Shown piece after piece: positions 11,915-22,359 of a stretch of DNA of 64,000 nucleotides. This DNA is from Nemophila menziesii. Lineage: Eukaryota > Streptophyta > Magnoliopsida > Boraginales > Hydrophyllaceae. The position numbers and the translations under genes were made by a program. A model generated the notes under the pieces. The model ran no database searches. It was not told the DNA's origin and worked only from the letters and a program-made list of their open reading frames with translations. The stretch covers positions 47,240,233-47,304,232 of the forward strand of contig JARWIR010000002.1 in assembly GCA_029959085.1 (NCBI GenBank), in the 5' to 3' direction. The first letter of the stretch is position 1. Each line of letters begins with the position of its first letter.

Positions 11915-12420
11915 GAGATATATCTACATCATACATATTTTAGTAAATAAATTTCACAATAATGGTGATTGCACTGGATTTTGTTAGATCAAAAATGAAT
12001 TTGGTCGACTCATTTACTAAAAGTCTAACCAAGAGAGTAGTCTGGAAATTGTCAAGGAGGGTGGGGCTTAATTCCAATCACATGTGACATATCAGAGACA
12101 TATGATGCACTACATTCCAATCCATATGAGGTGCAACTGTGCAAATGAGTATAATTCTCGACTCTTAACGACTTATAACCCTTTTGTGGTGCTACTGTTG
12201 AGACACCTTAATGAATTCATCGACCATTTATTTACGGTTGAGATTAACTTCTAATGATGTTCATATACTCTTGTGTTGTTCCTCTAGATTTGATTAACTC
12301 ACCGATACACATGAGGTTTAATTCCAAATTCATTAATGACCTAAAGACCCTTGAAGGGCAGTTTATGATGGATAGACATTCTTAAAATCACCTATCTAAG
12401 TATGAAGGAACTACCATATG
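11915..12420 (+). mobile_element. Ty1-copia pol C-terminus (RNase H tail) and adjoining 3' sequence, copy Y1
   Basis: The plus-strand frame at about 11962-12087 reads LDFVRSKMNLVDSFTKSLTK then RVVWKLSRRVGLNSNHM and a stop. This matches the universal copia polyprotein ending (pattern 'V.SK.N.AD.(L/F)TK.L.......S..MGL'). The following 330 bp are non-coding; the part at 12355-12417 is alignable to 15366-15430 on the other side of the MADS gene (GGGCA..T...G.GG.TAGA.A, then AAAATCACCTAT), so copia-derived sequence flanks the MADS gene on both sides. Confidence 0.7.
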
Positions 12421-13584
12421 TTTGTTATATTGTAACATTTAAAAATATTTATAAGATAGCAAAAAAATAGTTGCACAAGACTTTATACAATCGTTTCAAA
12501 GAGTTGAGTTTATTACCCGTTGCTTAATGTTAAAGTGTTGATTTTTTATAAAATTATTGTAATGGTTCAAAATCCATTACGATTGATATTTTTTTAAAAT
12601 ATTTTGTTTTTTAACTTACCATATATGATATTATTTTATGGGGAATGGTTAAAGGATCTTTTCTATTATTAAAACACATTTGATTAACTAGAGAAATGAT
12701 TTTATTACATTAATAAATCTATATATTGTTAGTTAAAAATAAAAATATTTTATATTGACTTGGTTTGATATAAGACTATCAATTAATCATGACCACTAGA
12801 CCAAATTTCATCTTGTGATATTTACTAGTGAATAAATTTTTATAACAAATACAATTTTTTAAAACCATTGCAATACGATTAAGTAATTGTATAACATGTT
12901 ACAAATAAAAATAAAGATAAAACTATTGCAATAAATTTTAAAAAATGGTTTAAAACGTGTTGACATAACATATCAAGTAAGAAATTTATCGTCATTATTA
13001 TCTTTCTATTTTTCATTTAGTTTTGGAAATATACATTATTTATTTTTCGATATCTCTCCTTTAGGAGATGGATAATTCTAATTTAATTATTAATATATGC
13101 CACATTTTATGACCAAAAAAACTATTGATTTACTATTTATCAAATTCATCATATTTAATTCAGATTTGATAAAGAATATCATTTATAAAAATATTGTCAA
13201 ATACGTATTTCAGTGTAAATTTAATTCAATAGCTTTTTCTTAGACTTGATAGTTGTAAATGATTAAGTACCTAGCATATATTAAAAAGATAAACATGAAT
13301 AAACTTTATTATATAATATTTTATATATATATATTATACAATGTATATAATTAATAATCATAAATGATTTTGTGCCTATTTTATAATTGTAAAGATATTT
13401 ATCTATGCCATTGATTTTTAGATTAATGGAAATTATATTATCTCTATCTTCACGTAATCTTATGTTAAAAAATAGATAATTAACACCATATTTTGTAAAA
13501 TCAAAATTTTAGAAAAATATCTATAAATACCACTTATGTGTGAGTCTTTAGGACACTTATCTCATCTAAAATATCTTTATTTCA
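12421..13584 (+). promoter_or_regulatory. MADS upstream region, copy Y1
   Basis: AT-rich 1.16-kb region shared by all four MADS copies. A TATA box (CTATAAATACC) lies at 13521-13531, about 60 bp before the ATG at 13585. The stretch 13118-13330 has a diverged additional copy without a MADS gene at 25081-25271. No other motif can be assigned with confidence. Confidence 0.5.
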
Positions 13585-14196
13585 ATGGAAGTTGTTCCAA
13601 AGATTAAGAAGGCTAGAGGTCGTCGAAAAATTCCGATACAATTGATTGAGGATGAAAGTCACCGTGACGTGACATTTTCAAAACGAAAGGCTGGGGTGTT
13701 CAAAAAGGCCAGTGAAATTGCCACTTGATGTGGTGCTGAAATTGGCGTATTTGTTTTCTCACGAGGAAAGAAGGTGTATTCATTTGGAAATCCTGATATT
13801 ACTTCAGTTGTTGATAGGTTCAACTCTCGAAACCTTTCATTACTAGAAGTACAAACAACCCAAAGAATTCATGCGAGTCGCAATTACAATGTTCGCTCTA
13901 ACAATGATCAACTCCGATTACTAAGCGACCAGATCGACCACGAAATAGAACGTCGTAAGAAATTGGATAGTATATCACAATTCAACAATGATAATTATTG
14001 GTGGAGTGCACCAATAAGTAGTCTAAACAAGGAGGGTCTTAAGATAGTGCAACCAAAATTGGTGGAGCTACATTTACAAGTCCAAGCAGCAGCACACCAG
14101 TTGCATCATCAATTTGCAAGTTCTAGTACTACCCATTCTCAAAATGGGTTTCAAGTCAATCCAAATTTTCCGAATGCACCTACTTATTATCGTTAA
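13585..14196 (+). pseudogene. type I (M-alpha, AGL62-like) MADS-box gene, nonsense-mutated copy
   Basis: Single-exon 204-codon frame from ATG at 13585 to TAA at 14196, equivalent throughout to the intact gene at 50527. Codon 48 inside the MADS domain is TGA (13726-13728) where the three other copies have TTA (Leu), so translation from the normal start gives only 47 residues. The remainder of the frame is open and includes the WW.APISSL motif typical of the post-MADS region of M-alpha proteins. M-alpha factors of the AGL62/AGL61 group act in the female gametophyte and endosperm in Arabidopsis; that role is family knowledge and not visible here. The stop is private to this copy, so it arose after the 37-kb duplication. 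Re-initiation at a downstream ATG (13774) would lack most of the DNA-binding domain. Confidence 0.9.
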
Positions 14197-15314
14197 TATC
14201 AATGTAATAGAAACATGTGTTATGTCGTGATTCCTTTTTATTTAACCTGCCTAATGTCTTTCATATTTATTTTCGACATAATTTATTGTAGTTTGTATTG
14301 TGTGAATTACATTAATAATACCCTCTTTAATTCAATTCTCATGCATTATTAACTTTATTTTTCAATATCATAAAAATTTATTCAATTATAATTAATGAAA
14401 TGAATTAATTTTTCCATATGATGATTAGTCAAATACTATAATCTGATATATACTTTAAAATTTTATGAAACATATCTACAAATATTTCAACATAATCATA
14501 TCCATACTTGTTGAAATAATAAAATAATATCCAACTAAGGATTTAATAAATAGTACTATGTAAAAACTTAACTGGCTGTGTTTATGTTTATTAGTGGTGG
14601 TAATATTGTTCTTAATAGTTATTTATTATAGAAAAAAGTTTATGGAAACGACCAAATAAAACATTAAAGATTGAAAATTTAACAAATTATATATTGAATA
14701 GTTAAAGAAACAATGGTTTTTTATTGAAAACACGACTATTATTTGTCTGATTTTATATATATAAAAAACTACATAAGGATGAGGATATAGAATTACTTAT
14801 TCAAAAGTGTTTATAGGATAAGGATATAAAATTACTTATAAAAAGTGTTTCTAATTCATTTAAGATTACTAGAGTTTTTGTAAATGAAAATATTAACTAA
14901 GAATTTCTTTTTGAATACTGATATGTCTACAACATAACTTATCGATTTATAAAAATTATAATAAACCTCATCCTATCTTTATAACAGAGTCTTAAAATTA
15001 GAAAATTAGTACAAATATATATATATATATATATAACTCCACATGAATCAAAATTTATAATCAATTAATCAACTTTTTATTGTATTATGATTATTATTGA
15101 GAGGATAATACATTACGTTTTCTCGCAACTATATTGTTGATAGGGAAATTTGGAAGGCAAGATGCTTGTTTTTCATATGTTTTCCTATTGGATCTTTTTT
15201 CCATTGAACTATTTTTCAGGTATTTGATCATCAAAAAAAGTATTATTGAATGTAATAAAAATACCTCAAATTAATGAATGAAGGTACTATTAAGGAAGTC
15301 TCGATGAAATCACT
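14197..15314. other. MADS 3' flank, copy Y1
   Basis: AT-rich DNA shared by all Y units, with a short TA run at 15013-15034. The same TA site differs strongly in length among copies: about 22 bp here, 73 bp at 21579, 44 bp at 51956 and 31 bp at 58947. No gene is visible. Confidence 0.6.
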
Positions 15315-15743
15315 AACACAAGTTGAGGTTGAGCTTCATAGCTCTTGATGATTTCAAAAGTTCAAGAGGGGCAATCTATTGTGGGTAGAAACTTTTAAAA
15401 ATCACCTATGTGAGTGTGAAGGTGGTGTCGTCTTCTATAAGAAATATGGGTTAATTTCTTTAGATCACTCACAAGAATGAATGTATACATATGAACTTTC
15501 TAAACACGTGGAAGACAATATCATCAAATATTTTCTTGAATCCCAGGTTGAGTATATGTTGTGGGGGTCTCAATTGGACAAATTCTGCGGTAACTATATT
15601 TGACTGTTGTCTCACTTCATTAGGTAACTGTCTCAGTCTTTTTTTTATTGAACATTGATGCTTAAGTACAACTTAACCCATCGTCTACCCATGAGCTCTT
15701 CTTAAATTTTCTTCTTTTCCTATGATAGCCATGTGTGTGGTAT
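15315..15743 (+). mobile_element. copia 3' untranslated region, copy Y1
   Basis: Contains the block AAAATCACCTATGTGAGTG followed by GAAGGTGG and, 60 bp later, TTTCTTTAGATCACTCAC, which I recognise as the non-coding stretch between pol and the 3' LTR in plant copia elements. Short open frames through it in other copies (for example 72 codons at 21995) are incidental. The stretch leads into the LTR-like block at 15744. Confidence 0.5.
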
Positions 15744-17597
15744 TGTTGGATTAATAGGGGGTTGATGAAATAAGGCCCCATGGGACTTAATAAAATAAGG
15801 CCCAAACTAAACTACTCCCCAACTAACCTAACTAAAATAGAACAAAAGTCCAATAACCCCTGCTTCTCTTATACCCACAGTGAAATGACCCAACCCAAAA
15901 CAAAATGCCTATTAGGGTTTACAATCCCATTCTCTCCCCCCTCTCTCTCTCTTATCCGCCCTCTCTGTCCTATTATCCCAGTGTCGCCCATTCTGCCCCA
16001 CCGTCCCACCACCACACCTCTCTTCCCCCTCCACCTTCCTCCTTCCTCTTCCCCTACCTTCTTCACCCCATCGTCCCACCATTGAAGACCACCACACCAG
16101 CCAGCCCCACTGTCCCACCATCGAAGACCACCACCACTATCGAACCTTCCCACCATTGACGCGTCTTCACAGCTTCCCACCATTGAAGACCACCACACCA
16201 GCCAGCGAAGAAAGCCGCCCCAACACCAGACCTGCTCTTGAACGCCGTCGCTGCCGCTCCACCATCTCGTGGTTCCTAGCTTCAACAACAACACCGTTCG
16301 TGGCTTCAGCACCAGCGCCTGGATATCGCCGCCCATCATCTCACCATTATCACCTCCACCTTCCCTCGCCGCCCACCTTCACCATCATCACCGCTGTGCT
16401 GCAGAGCTTCGTAGGAACCCAAGACCTCCACTGCTTATCCTCCACCTTCATCACGACAGCGACGCCAAACCATGACCACCACTGATCTTTTGCAGATCCG
16501 GCCATCACCCCCACCCCTTACCCATTTGTTTACTTTTTTTGTTTAGTTTATAGCTCCGGTCATCACCCCCTATTGTGTCCAGACCTATAACTTATGGATT
16601 AATATTATTACTTATTTTTATTTCTCCAGTCCATTTCATTGTTTTTCAAAACTGACTTTTTTTTAGGGTCCAACCTATTTGTTGTGAGTTAGTATTTTTT
16701 TATTTGTAATAAAAAGCTGATCCAGCCCTTCACCATTTGGGTGAAGTCCTTAGTGTAAATTTCTTTTTTTTGTTCGTGTGTTTTTTTCCAGTTTCTATGT
16801 GTGTTGTATTTGTTCTTGGGTACTAGGGTATAGACCCTAAGGTACATAATAACTTATATCCTGAAAGCTTGACATAGGACCAAAATGGCATGGATAAAAC
16901 CCTAGCTTGGGTACAGCCCATTGGATACAATTGGACACATTATAAATGGACATGGAATGGAAAAATTCGTAATATAAAATATTTTTGTGCAATAATATAA
17001 AATCATTTAAAAAACTTAAAACCCAACATAGGTCTGTACCTATGGGTACGGGATCCATCAGACTAATAAAAAAGAACAAAAAGAATTAAATACGAATTAA
17101 TGAAAAAAATGAAAAGGGTAAAGTTGGAAAAAATGCAACTCAAAAGTGTAACTAGGCCTTATATAGTAGTTTTTTCTAACTAGGCTTTTAAAAGTAACTT
17201 AAATTGAATATTGGCTTCAATTTGTATTTTCCTCGATTAATAAAGCCTTTTAATGATTCCTTTAGCGAGCATGGCTTTCTTGACCAATGAAAATAGTTTT
17301 TGACCTTTTGACTTTTCCTACTTCCCGTTTCGATGGATGGAGTAAATTATTTTTAGTTTTTATAATAAATTCTTTTACTATATTCCAAATGTGTTACGCC
17401 TATGGAGATGAGTAACGTATAGATTTATTTTGTATTTTTGAGAATTTAAATGTAAGTGAGAGAAAGCCTAGAAATAATCTCTCCTAGACTGTAAGTTCTA
17501 TAGCCTTTTTCCATAGTTTAGTTTACCAATATAAAGGTTTTTTTCATATTTATTGCATATGTTTACTCGCTCTATACAACTCAATCCTCGTGGTTCA
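15744..17597 (+). repeat. LTR-like block with GC-rich core, copy Y1
   Basis: Begins TGTTGGATTAATAGG and ends AATCCTCGTGGTTCA, i.e. TG...CA ends as in copia LTRs, and directly follows copia 3' sequence. No primer-binding site follows, as expected for a 3' LTR. About 15920-16490 is GC- and CT-rich with three imperfect copies of a 22-bp motif (CCACCAT(T/C)GAAGACC...). Long frames run on both strands through this core because of its composition; they have no domain and I do not call them genes. At about 1.85 kb it is long for a copia LTR, so a nested insertion is possible. Confidence 0.45.
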
Positions 17598-17602
17598 TAT
17601 TT

Positions 17603-17912
17603 CCGTCGCTACGTATCGTCGCTAACTTTATACACTAAAAAAAGTAAAAATAAATCAATAGTTTGGGAAAAAATTTATTAAATTATTAGGGACGACTTGT
17701 GTATATAACTGAGCGACGACTTGCTTTGTCGCTAAGCTTCTCTGAAATTCGGGGCGAGATTACTACTTTTCGTCGCTAACATGGTAACTTACCGACAAAT
17801 CTCTAGGGACGACCACTTAGCGACGACATGTCGGCACTAAGTCTCATTAGCGACGAAAACGCCGAATTTAGCAACGACGTGTTTATCCCCTAAACATGCA
17901 GTGTGTTGAGTG
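17603..17912 (+). mobile_element. CACTA right end, copy Y2
   Basis: Same subterminal GCGACGAC repeats as in Y1. The terminal bases read TGTTGAGTG instead of TGTTGTAGTG, a 2-bp loss private to this copy. Its first bases follow directly on the LTR-like terminus. Confidence 0.65.
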
Positions 17913-18359
17913 ATTTAGTAGCTTATCCTTATTTGTCTTCCTTGTGCATTTCTCTTTTCAGTATAGAGTAAACTATAAAAGTCGAGAAACTTATGAGGGC
18001 CTCCACAAGGAATACCATGAGTTAATGAAGGAGAGAAATGGTCTTAATTTAAAGGTTCTCCAAGATGCAAAAACTTGACTGGACAAGATTAGGAATCCTC
18101 CCACTGACACATGTTTAGAAGATCTGAAAGAAAACAAAAATGCTTCATCAGATTAGAAATCCATGGATGATAATTAAGAAGGAAATAATCTACAGAAGGT
18201 GTTTGAGGGGAAAAATCTTCAAGCATGAGGAAGGGAAATTAACGTAGAAATCAATTTTTCAGTTGGCCTTTAGTGGAACTTATAGAGTTTCTAAATGAGA
18301 TTTGTAAGGATACGAGTTAAAAAATGATGGATGGGGACGTCAATAAGATCATAAATGAC
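17913..18359 (+). pseudogene. SWIB-gene fragment, copy Y2
   Basis: Same intron-plus-exon fragment of the PHD/SWIB/Plus-3 gene as in Y1, with the same in-frame stops plus private indels (for example CCACTGACACATG near 18101). Non-coding. Confidence 0.8.
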
Positions 18360-18870
18360 TGGGATATATCTACATCATAAATATTTTAGTAAATAAATTT
18401 CAAAATAATGGTGATTGCACTGGATTTTGTTGGATCAAAAAAGAATTTGGTCGACTCATTTACTAAAAGTCTAACCAAGAGGGTGGGGCTTAATTCCAAT
18501 CACATGTGACATATCAGAGACATATGATGCACTACATTCCAATCCATATGAGGTGCAACTATGCAAATGAGTATAATTCTCGACTCTTAACGACTTATAA
18601 CCCTTTTGTGGTGCTACTGTTGAGACACCTTAATGAATTCATCGACCATTTATTTACGGTTGAGATTAACTTCTAATGATGTTCACATCCTCTTGTGTTG
18701 TTCCTCTAGATTTGATGAACTCACCGATACACATGAGGTTTAATTCCAAATTCATTAATGACCTAAAGACCCTTGAGGGGCAGTTTATGATGGATAAACA
18801 TTCTTAAAATCACCTATCTAAGTATGAAGGAACTACCATATGTTGGTTATATTGTAACATTTAAAAATAT
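18360..18870 (+). mobile_element. copia pol C-terminus and 3' sequence, copy Y2
   Basis: Same as in Y1 but with a deletion of about 25 bp at 18480 that removes the codons for VVWKLS-like residues of the conserved copia tail. The deletion is absent from the equivalent copy at 55830, so it followed the 37-kb duplication. Confidence 0.65.
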
Positions 18871-20003
18871 TTATAAGATAGCAAAAAATAGTTGCACAAG
18901 ACTTTATACAATCGTTTCAAAAAGTTGAGTTTATTACACGTTGCTTAATGTTAAAGTATTGATTTTTTATAAAATTATTGTAATGGTTCAAAATCCATTA
19001 CGCTTGATATTTTTTTTAAATATTTTGTTTTTTAACTTACCATATATGATATTATTTTATGGGGAATGGTTAAAGGATCTTTTCTATTATTAAAACACAT
19101 TTGATTAACTAGAGAAATGATTTTATTACATTAATAAATCTATATATTGTTAGTTAAAAATAAAAATATTTTATATTGACTTGGTTTGATATAAGACTAT
19201 CAATTAATCATGACCACTAGACCAAATTTCATCTTGTGATATTTAATAGTGATTAAACTCTTATAAGAAATACAATTTTTTAAAACCATTGCAATACGAT
19301 TAAGTAATAGTATAACATGTTACAAATAAAAATAAAGATAAAGCTATTGCAATAAATTTTAAAAAATGGTTTAAAACGTGTTGACATAACATATCAAGTA
19401 AGAAATTTATCGTCATTATTATCTTTCTATTTTTCATTTTGTTTTGGAGATATACATTATTTATTTTTCGATATCTCTCCTTTAGGAGATGGATAATTAT
19501 AATTTAATTATTAATATATGCCACATTTTTTGACCAAAAAAACTATTGATTTACTATTTATCAAATTCATCATATTTAATTCAGATTTGATAAAGAATAT
19601 CATTTATAAAAATATTGTCATATACGTATTTCAGTGTAAATTTAATTCAATAGCTTTTTCTTAGACTTTATAGTTGTAAATGATTAAGTACCTAGCATAT
19701 ATTAAAAAGATAAACATGAATAAACTTTATTATATAATATTTTAGATATATATTATACAATGTATATAATCAATAATCATAAATGATTTTATGCCTACTT
19801 TATAATTGTAAAGATATTTATCTATATCATTGATTTTTAGATTAATGGAAATTATATTATCTCTATCTTCACGTAATATTATGTTAAAAAATAGATAATT
19901 AACACCATATTTTGTAAAATCAAAATTTTAGAAAAATATCTATAAATACCTCTTATGTGTGAGTCTTTAGGACACTTATCTCTTCTAAAATATCTTTATT
20001 TCA

Positions 20004-20761
20004 ATGGAAGTTGTTCCAAAGATTAAGAAGGCTAGAGGTCGTCGAAAAATTCCGATACAATTGATTGAGGATGAAAGTCACCGTGACGTGACATTTTCAA
20101 AACGAAAGGCTGGGGTGTTCAAAAAGGCCAGTGAAATTGCCACTTTATGTGGTGCTGAAATTGGCGTATTTGTTTTCTCACGGGGAAAGAAGGTGTATTC
20201 ATTTGGGGATCCTGATATTACTTCAGTTGTTGATAGGTTCAACTCTCGAAACCTTTCATTATTAGAAGTACAAACAACCCAAAGAATTCATGCGAGTCGC
20301 AGTTACAATGTTCGCTCTAACAATGATCAACTCCGATTACTAAGCGACCAGACCGACCATGAAATAGAACGTCGTAAGAAATTGGATAGTATATCACAAC
20401 TCATCAATGATAATTATTGGTGGAGTGCACCAATAAGTAGTCTAAACAAGGAGGGTCTTAAGATAGTGCAACCAAAATTGGTGGTAACATAACATTCATA
20501 CAGTTTCATAACTTGATATAATGTAACACATCAAATAAATGATCCAAAAACAAATATTAAAACCAACACAAGTTTACATAGTCAATTAAAACTTGAAAAC
20601 TCCTACAATCTCACCATCTTCAATATGGAGAGCTACATTTACAAGTCCAAGCAGCAGCACACCAGTTGCATCATCAATTTGCAAGTTCTAGTATTACCCA
20701 TTCTCAAAATGGGTTTCCAGTCAATCCAAATTTTTTGAATGCACCTACTTATTATCGTTAA
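20004..20761 (+). CDS. type I (M-alpha) MADS-box gene with 146-bp insertion (possible new intron)
   Basis: ATG at 20004 opens a 162-codon frame that is intact through the MADS domain (residues about 10-68: [20 protein letters not shown] then [20 protein letters not shown]) and the WWSAPISSLNKEGL motif, then closes with VVT and a stop at 20492. A 146-bp insertion (20484-20629) separates this from the last 42 codons, which remain open to TAA at 20761. The insertion starts GTAACA and is followed by GAGAG. Removing 20484-20632 as a GT-AG intron would join TTG-GTG to CTA-CAT in frame, losing one Glu and giving 202 residues. Without splicing the product lacks the C-terminal 41 residues. Likely nuclear DNA-binding factor; function unknown in this plant. 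The TATA box is about 60 bp upstream as in the other copies. Confidence 0.75.
20484..20629 (-). other. 146-bp insertion in MADS coding sequence, resembling an antisense 3'-UTR
   Basis: The insertion is shared with 57853-57998 and absent from both Y1-type genes. Read on the minus strand it looks like the end of a coding exon followed by an AT-rich 3'-UTR. On the plus strand it has a GT start and a pyrimidine-rich stretch (CTCCTACAATCTCACCATC) just before AG dinucleotides. No target-site duplication or terminal repeat is evident. Confidence 0.7.
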
Positions 20762-21574
20762 TATCAATGTAATAGAAACATGTGTTATGTCGTGATTCCT
20801 TTTTATTTAACCTGCCTAATGTCTTTCATATTTATTTTCGACACAATTTATTGTAGTTTGTATTGTTTGAATTACATTAATAATACCCTCTTTAATTCAA
20901 TTCTCATGCATTATTAACTTTCTTTTTCGATATCATAAAAATTTATTCAATTATAATGAATGAAAAGAATTAATTTTTCCATATGATGATTAGTCAAATA
21001 CTATAATCTGATACATACTTTAAAATTTTATGAAACATATCTACAAATATTTCAACATAATCATATCCATACTTGTTGAAATAATAAAATAATATCCAAC
21101 TAAGGATTTAATGAATAGTACTATGTAAAAACTTAACTGACTGTGTTTATGTTTATTAGTGGTGGTAATATTGTTCTTAATAATTATTTATTATAGAAAA
21201 AAGTTTATGGAAACGACCAAATAAAACATTAAAGATTGAAAATTTAACAAATTATATATTGAATAGTTAAAGAAACAATGGTTTTTTATTGAAAACACGA
21301 CTATTATTTGTCTGATTTTATGTAAAAAAAACTACATAAGGATGAGGATATAGAATTACTTATTCAAAAGTGTTTATAGGATAAGGATATAAAATTACTT
21401 ATAAAAAGTGTTTCTAATTCATATTAGATTACTAGAGTTTTTGTAAATGAAAAAATATTAACTAAGAAGTTCTTATTGAATACTGATATGTCTACAACAT
21501 AACTTATCGATTTATAAAATTATAATAAACCTCATCCTATCTTTATAAAAGAGTCTTAAAATTAGAAAATTAGT

Positions 21575-21654
<80 letters not shown>

Positions 21655-21928
21655 CCACATGAATCAAAATTTATAATCAATTAATCAACTTTTTATTGTA
21701 TTATGATTATTATTGAGAAGATGATACATTACGTTTTCTCGCAACTATATTGTTGATAGGGAAATTTGGAAGGCAAGATGCTCGTTTTTCATATGTTTTC
21801 CTATTGGATCTTTTTTCCATTGAACTATTTTTCAGGTATTTGATCAACAAAAAAAGTATTATTGAGTGTAATAAAAATACCTCAAATTAATGAATGAAGG
21901 TCCTATTAAGGAAGTCTCGATGAAATCA
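20762..21928. other. MADS 3' flank, copy Y2, with long TA microsatellite
   Basis: AT-rich DNA matching 14197-15314. The TA run at 21579-21651 is the longest of the four homologous sites. No gene is visible. Confidence 0.6.
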
Positions 21929-22359
21929 CTAACACAAGTTGAGGTTGAGTTTCATAGCTCTTGATGATTTCAAAAGTTCAAGAGGGGCAATCTATTGTGG
22001 GTAGAAACTTTTAAAAATCACCTATGTGAGTGTGAAGGTGGTGTCGTCTTCTATAAGAAATATGGGTTAGTTTCTTTAGATCACTCACTCGAACGAATGT
22101 ATACATATGAACTTTCTAAACACGTGGAAGACAATATCATCAAATATTTTCTTGAATCCCAAGTTGAGTATATGTTGTGGGGGACTCAGTTGGAGAAATT
22201 CTGCGGTAACTAGATTCGATTGTTGTCTCACTTCATTAGGTAACTGTCTCAATCTTTTTTTTATTGAACATTGATGCTTAAGTACAACTTAACACATCGT
22301 CTACCCATGAGCTCTTCTTAAATTTTCCTCTTTGCCTACGATAGCCATGTATGTGGTAT
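21929..22359 (+). mobile_element. copia 3' untranslated region, copy Y2
   Basis: Same block as 15315-15743. A 72-codon frame (21995-22213) happens to be open here and in the copy at 59324, but is broken by stops in the two Y1-type copies and has no domain. Confidence 0.5.

Larger units (their letters stand above)
11150..17596 (+). repeat. Y unit, copy Y1 of an internal tandem duplication
   Basis: The order CACTA end, SWIB fragment, copia pol C-terminus, MADS gene, copia 3' sequence and LTR-like block is repeated immediately downstream at 17597-24173. The left edge is inside the CACTA subterminal repeats at ATATTTCCGTCGC; the right edge is at the CA terminus of the LTR-like block. Confidence 0.85.

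Noticed and set aside
12540..12990. Possible MITE in the MADS upstream region (paired ATTGTAATGGTT / AACCATTGCAAT motifs)
   Set aside because: The inverted motifs are short and scattered, no target duplication is seen, and all four copies share it, so there is no empty site to compare.
15780..16485. Several overlapping long ORFs on both strands (also at 22429-23228, 52747-53452 and 59680-60369)
   Set aside because: They are products of a CT/GC-rich LTR-like block with internal short repeats. Frames open on both strands at once, differ in length between copies because of indels, and contain no recognisable domain.
20484..20630. Splicing of the 146-bp insertion at the first AG (20629-20630)
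   Set aside because: That junction would join GTG to AGC and shift the frame; only the AG at 20631-20632 keeps it.
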